From an uncultured Christensenellaceae bacterium (GTDB lineage Bacteria; Bacillota; Clostridia; Christensenellales; Borkfalkiaceae): 50,288 nt of DNA. The stretch covers positions 2,161 to 52,448 of the forward strand of contig CAJUMW010000011.1 in the NCBI GenBank assembly GCA_910587625.1, in the 5' to 3' direction. The notes beneath the pieces were generated by a model. That model ran no database searches and was not told the origin of the DNA. It worked only from the letters and a program-made list of their open reading frames with translations. Position 1 is the stretch's first letter; the number at the start of each line of letters is the position of its first letter. Below, piece by piece: positions 49,249 to 50,288 of this stretch. A program made the position numbers and the translations under genes.

Positions 49249-49839
49249 TTAAATTTGTTTCCGCTCCGAAAACGCACGCGAAAGAGTTACTTCGTCGGTA
49301 TATTCAAGCTCTCCGCCGACGGGAATTCCGTGAGCAAGCCTTGTGACGTTGACGCCGAGCGGTTTTAAAAGCTTTGCTATATACATTGCCGTAGCTTCCC
49401 CCTCGACGTCGGGATTTGTAGCCATTATAACTTCTTTTACGTTTCCGTCGATACGGGCAAGCAGCTCTTTAATGCGTATATCGTTGGGGCCTATGCCGTC
49501 CATCGGGCTTATTACCCCGTGCAAGACGTGGTAAGAACCGTTGAACTCGTGCAGTTTTTCCAATGCGATTACGTCCTTCGGCTCTTTTACTACGCATATC
49601 GACGACGAAGAACGCGTTTTGCAGATTGCGCACGTTTCCTCCTCGGTAAAGTTGCCGCAGACCTTACAATATTTTACGCGCTGCTTACAGTAAACAACAG
49701 CCTCGGCAAACTGCTTTGCCTCTGCCTCGGTCATACCTATTATCTTATAAGCATACCGCTGCGCCGTCTTTTTTCCCACGCCGGGGAGTTTTGAAAATTC
49801 GTTTATAAGCCTGCCTATCGGCTCGATGAATACTTCCAT
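49249..49839 (-). CDS. recR: Recombination mediator RecR
   Basis: DNA repair protein acting with RecF/RecO at gaps. The order is N-terminal HhH (LPGVGKKTAQRYAYKI, residues 19-34), a C4 zinc finger C-x2-C-x8-C-x2-C at about 58-73, a Toprim domain (VKEPKDVIALE; TNPDVEGEATA) and the Walker B-like tail. 196 aa is standard. AGAGGT lies 7 bases before ATG. Position after ybaB is the conserved bacterial arrangement. Confidence 0.96.
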   Translation of the reverse strand: MEVFIEPIGRLINEFSKLPGVGKKTAQRYAYKIIGMTEAEAKQFAEAVVYCKQRVKYCKVCGNFTEEETCAICKTRSSSSICVVKEPKDVIALEKLHEFNGSYHVLHGVISPMDGIGPNDIRIKELLARIDGNVKEVIMATNPDVEGEATAMYIAKLLKPLGVNVTRLAHGIPVGGELEYTDEVTLSRAFSERKQI

Positions 49840-49871
49840 TAAATAGACCTCTTTCCGAGAAATTCGCGCTG

Positions 49872-50240
49872 TTAAATAAAGCCTTTACCCGCCTTTGCAA
49901 AGGGCCCCATCTTCTCGTCATAAAGCGCGTCGGCTTTTTTGTAGCCGTCGTTTATAGCCGCCATAATCAAGTCCTCGAGCATCTCGACGTCGTCCTCGTC
50001 CGTTATGTCGACAATCTGGGAAAGCTTGCTGCCGAACTCGATACCGTTGATTATTTTTTTGCCGTTCATATAGACGACTACCGTTTCGTCACCCTCTTCT
50101 CCGCCGCCGGAAAGCCCCACAACCTCAAGCTCTTCAAGCTCCTTGTCGGCTTCCTGCATCTGCTCTTGCATTTTTTGGGCTTCGCGCATAAGATTTTGCA
50201 TATTTCCCATGCCGCCCATTCCGCCTTTAAATCCGGCCAT
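49872..50240 (-). CDS. YbaB/EbfC family nucleoid-associated protein (122 aa)
   Basis: Gly/Met-rich start, then the helix NLMREAQKMQEQMQEADKEL, the central sheet and the LEDLIMAAINDGYKKADALY helix, all typical of YbaB, a homodimeric DNA-binding protein. The C-terminal MGPFAKAGKGFI is slightly longer than usual. AAGGAG lies 7 bases before ATG. The usual upstream partner dnaX would lie beyond the right edge; the last 48 bases hold only this ribosome site and a TTGACA at the very end. Confidence 0.92.
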   Translation of the reverse strand: MAGFKGGMGGMGNMQNLMREAQKMQEQMQEADKELEELEVVGLSGGGEEGDETVVVYMNGKKIINGIEFGSKLSQIVDITDEDDVEMLEDLIMAAINDGYKKADALYDEKMGPFAKAGKGFI

Positions 50241-50288
50241 AATTTTATCTCCTTTTAAATTAATCTTTATAAATTATCTGAATGTCAA

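Overview
The window looks like chromosome from an endospore-forming, Clostridia-type bacterium, probably an uncultured gut lineage. Evidence seen: YabP, YabQ and SpoVB-like sporulation proteins, a spore-coat-like cysteine-rich protein with a LysM partner, many lipoproteins with low-GC Gram-positive signal peptides, a class 1B PyrD/PyrK pair, and Shine-Dalgarno sites of the AGGAGG type. Apart from two small AT-rich regulator islets and one LRR gene remnant, everything reads as vertically inherited core genome. I see no rRNA, tRNA, CRISPR array, insertion sequence or prophage.

Layout. (1) 1-15308, minus strand: a MoxR-DUF58-vWA-vWA cluster with a DUF4175-like membrane protein. A 1423-residue lipoprotein lies at its head, and a 475-residue lipoprotein and an Ig-domain lipoprotein (running off the left edge) lie at its tail. 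(2) 15718-21202, minus strand: the de novo pyrimidine operon pyrB-pyrC-pyrF-pyrK-pyrD-pyrE, with a strong promoter, a leader attenuator and a 3' terminator. carAB and pyrR are not in the window. (3) 21409-25549: a metallophosphoesterase, a spore-envelope-like pair, SpoVB and a two-gene TauE/SafE permease. (4) 25717-30006: a 1429-residue surface protein with both an N-terminal lipobox-like signal and a C-terminal membrane segment. (5) 30083-38462: two small AT-rich islets, each with an XRE repressor and a divergent small gene, separated by RNA methyltransferase, exonuclease, serS and P-type ATPase genes. (6) 38589-43100: gyrB-gyrA. (7) 43235-45878: a zinc ribbon ORF and the yabP-yabQ-divIC-ppx-M50 sporulation/division cluster. 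(8) 45963-50240: an LRR gene remnant, typA, and ybaB-recR-gpsA followed by a 26-codon ORF.

How the parts fit. The left 15 kb probably forms one envelope machine: a cytoplasmic MoxR ATPase, a DUF58 adaptor, two membrane vWA proteins and flanking extracytoplasmic lipoproteins that may be its substrates. The pyr operon carries all steps from carbamoyl phosphate to UMP. Several genes whose promoters can be read show the -10 box only 6-11 bases from the start codon, which predicts leaderless mRNAs. The most interesting points are the lipoprotein-MoxR/vWA cluster with its long leader and U-less intergenic hairpins, the non-PyrR-like pyr attenuator with a possible leader peptide, the leaderless promoters, and the two XRE islets. 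All function calls come from reading the translations by eye; no database search was run.
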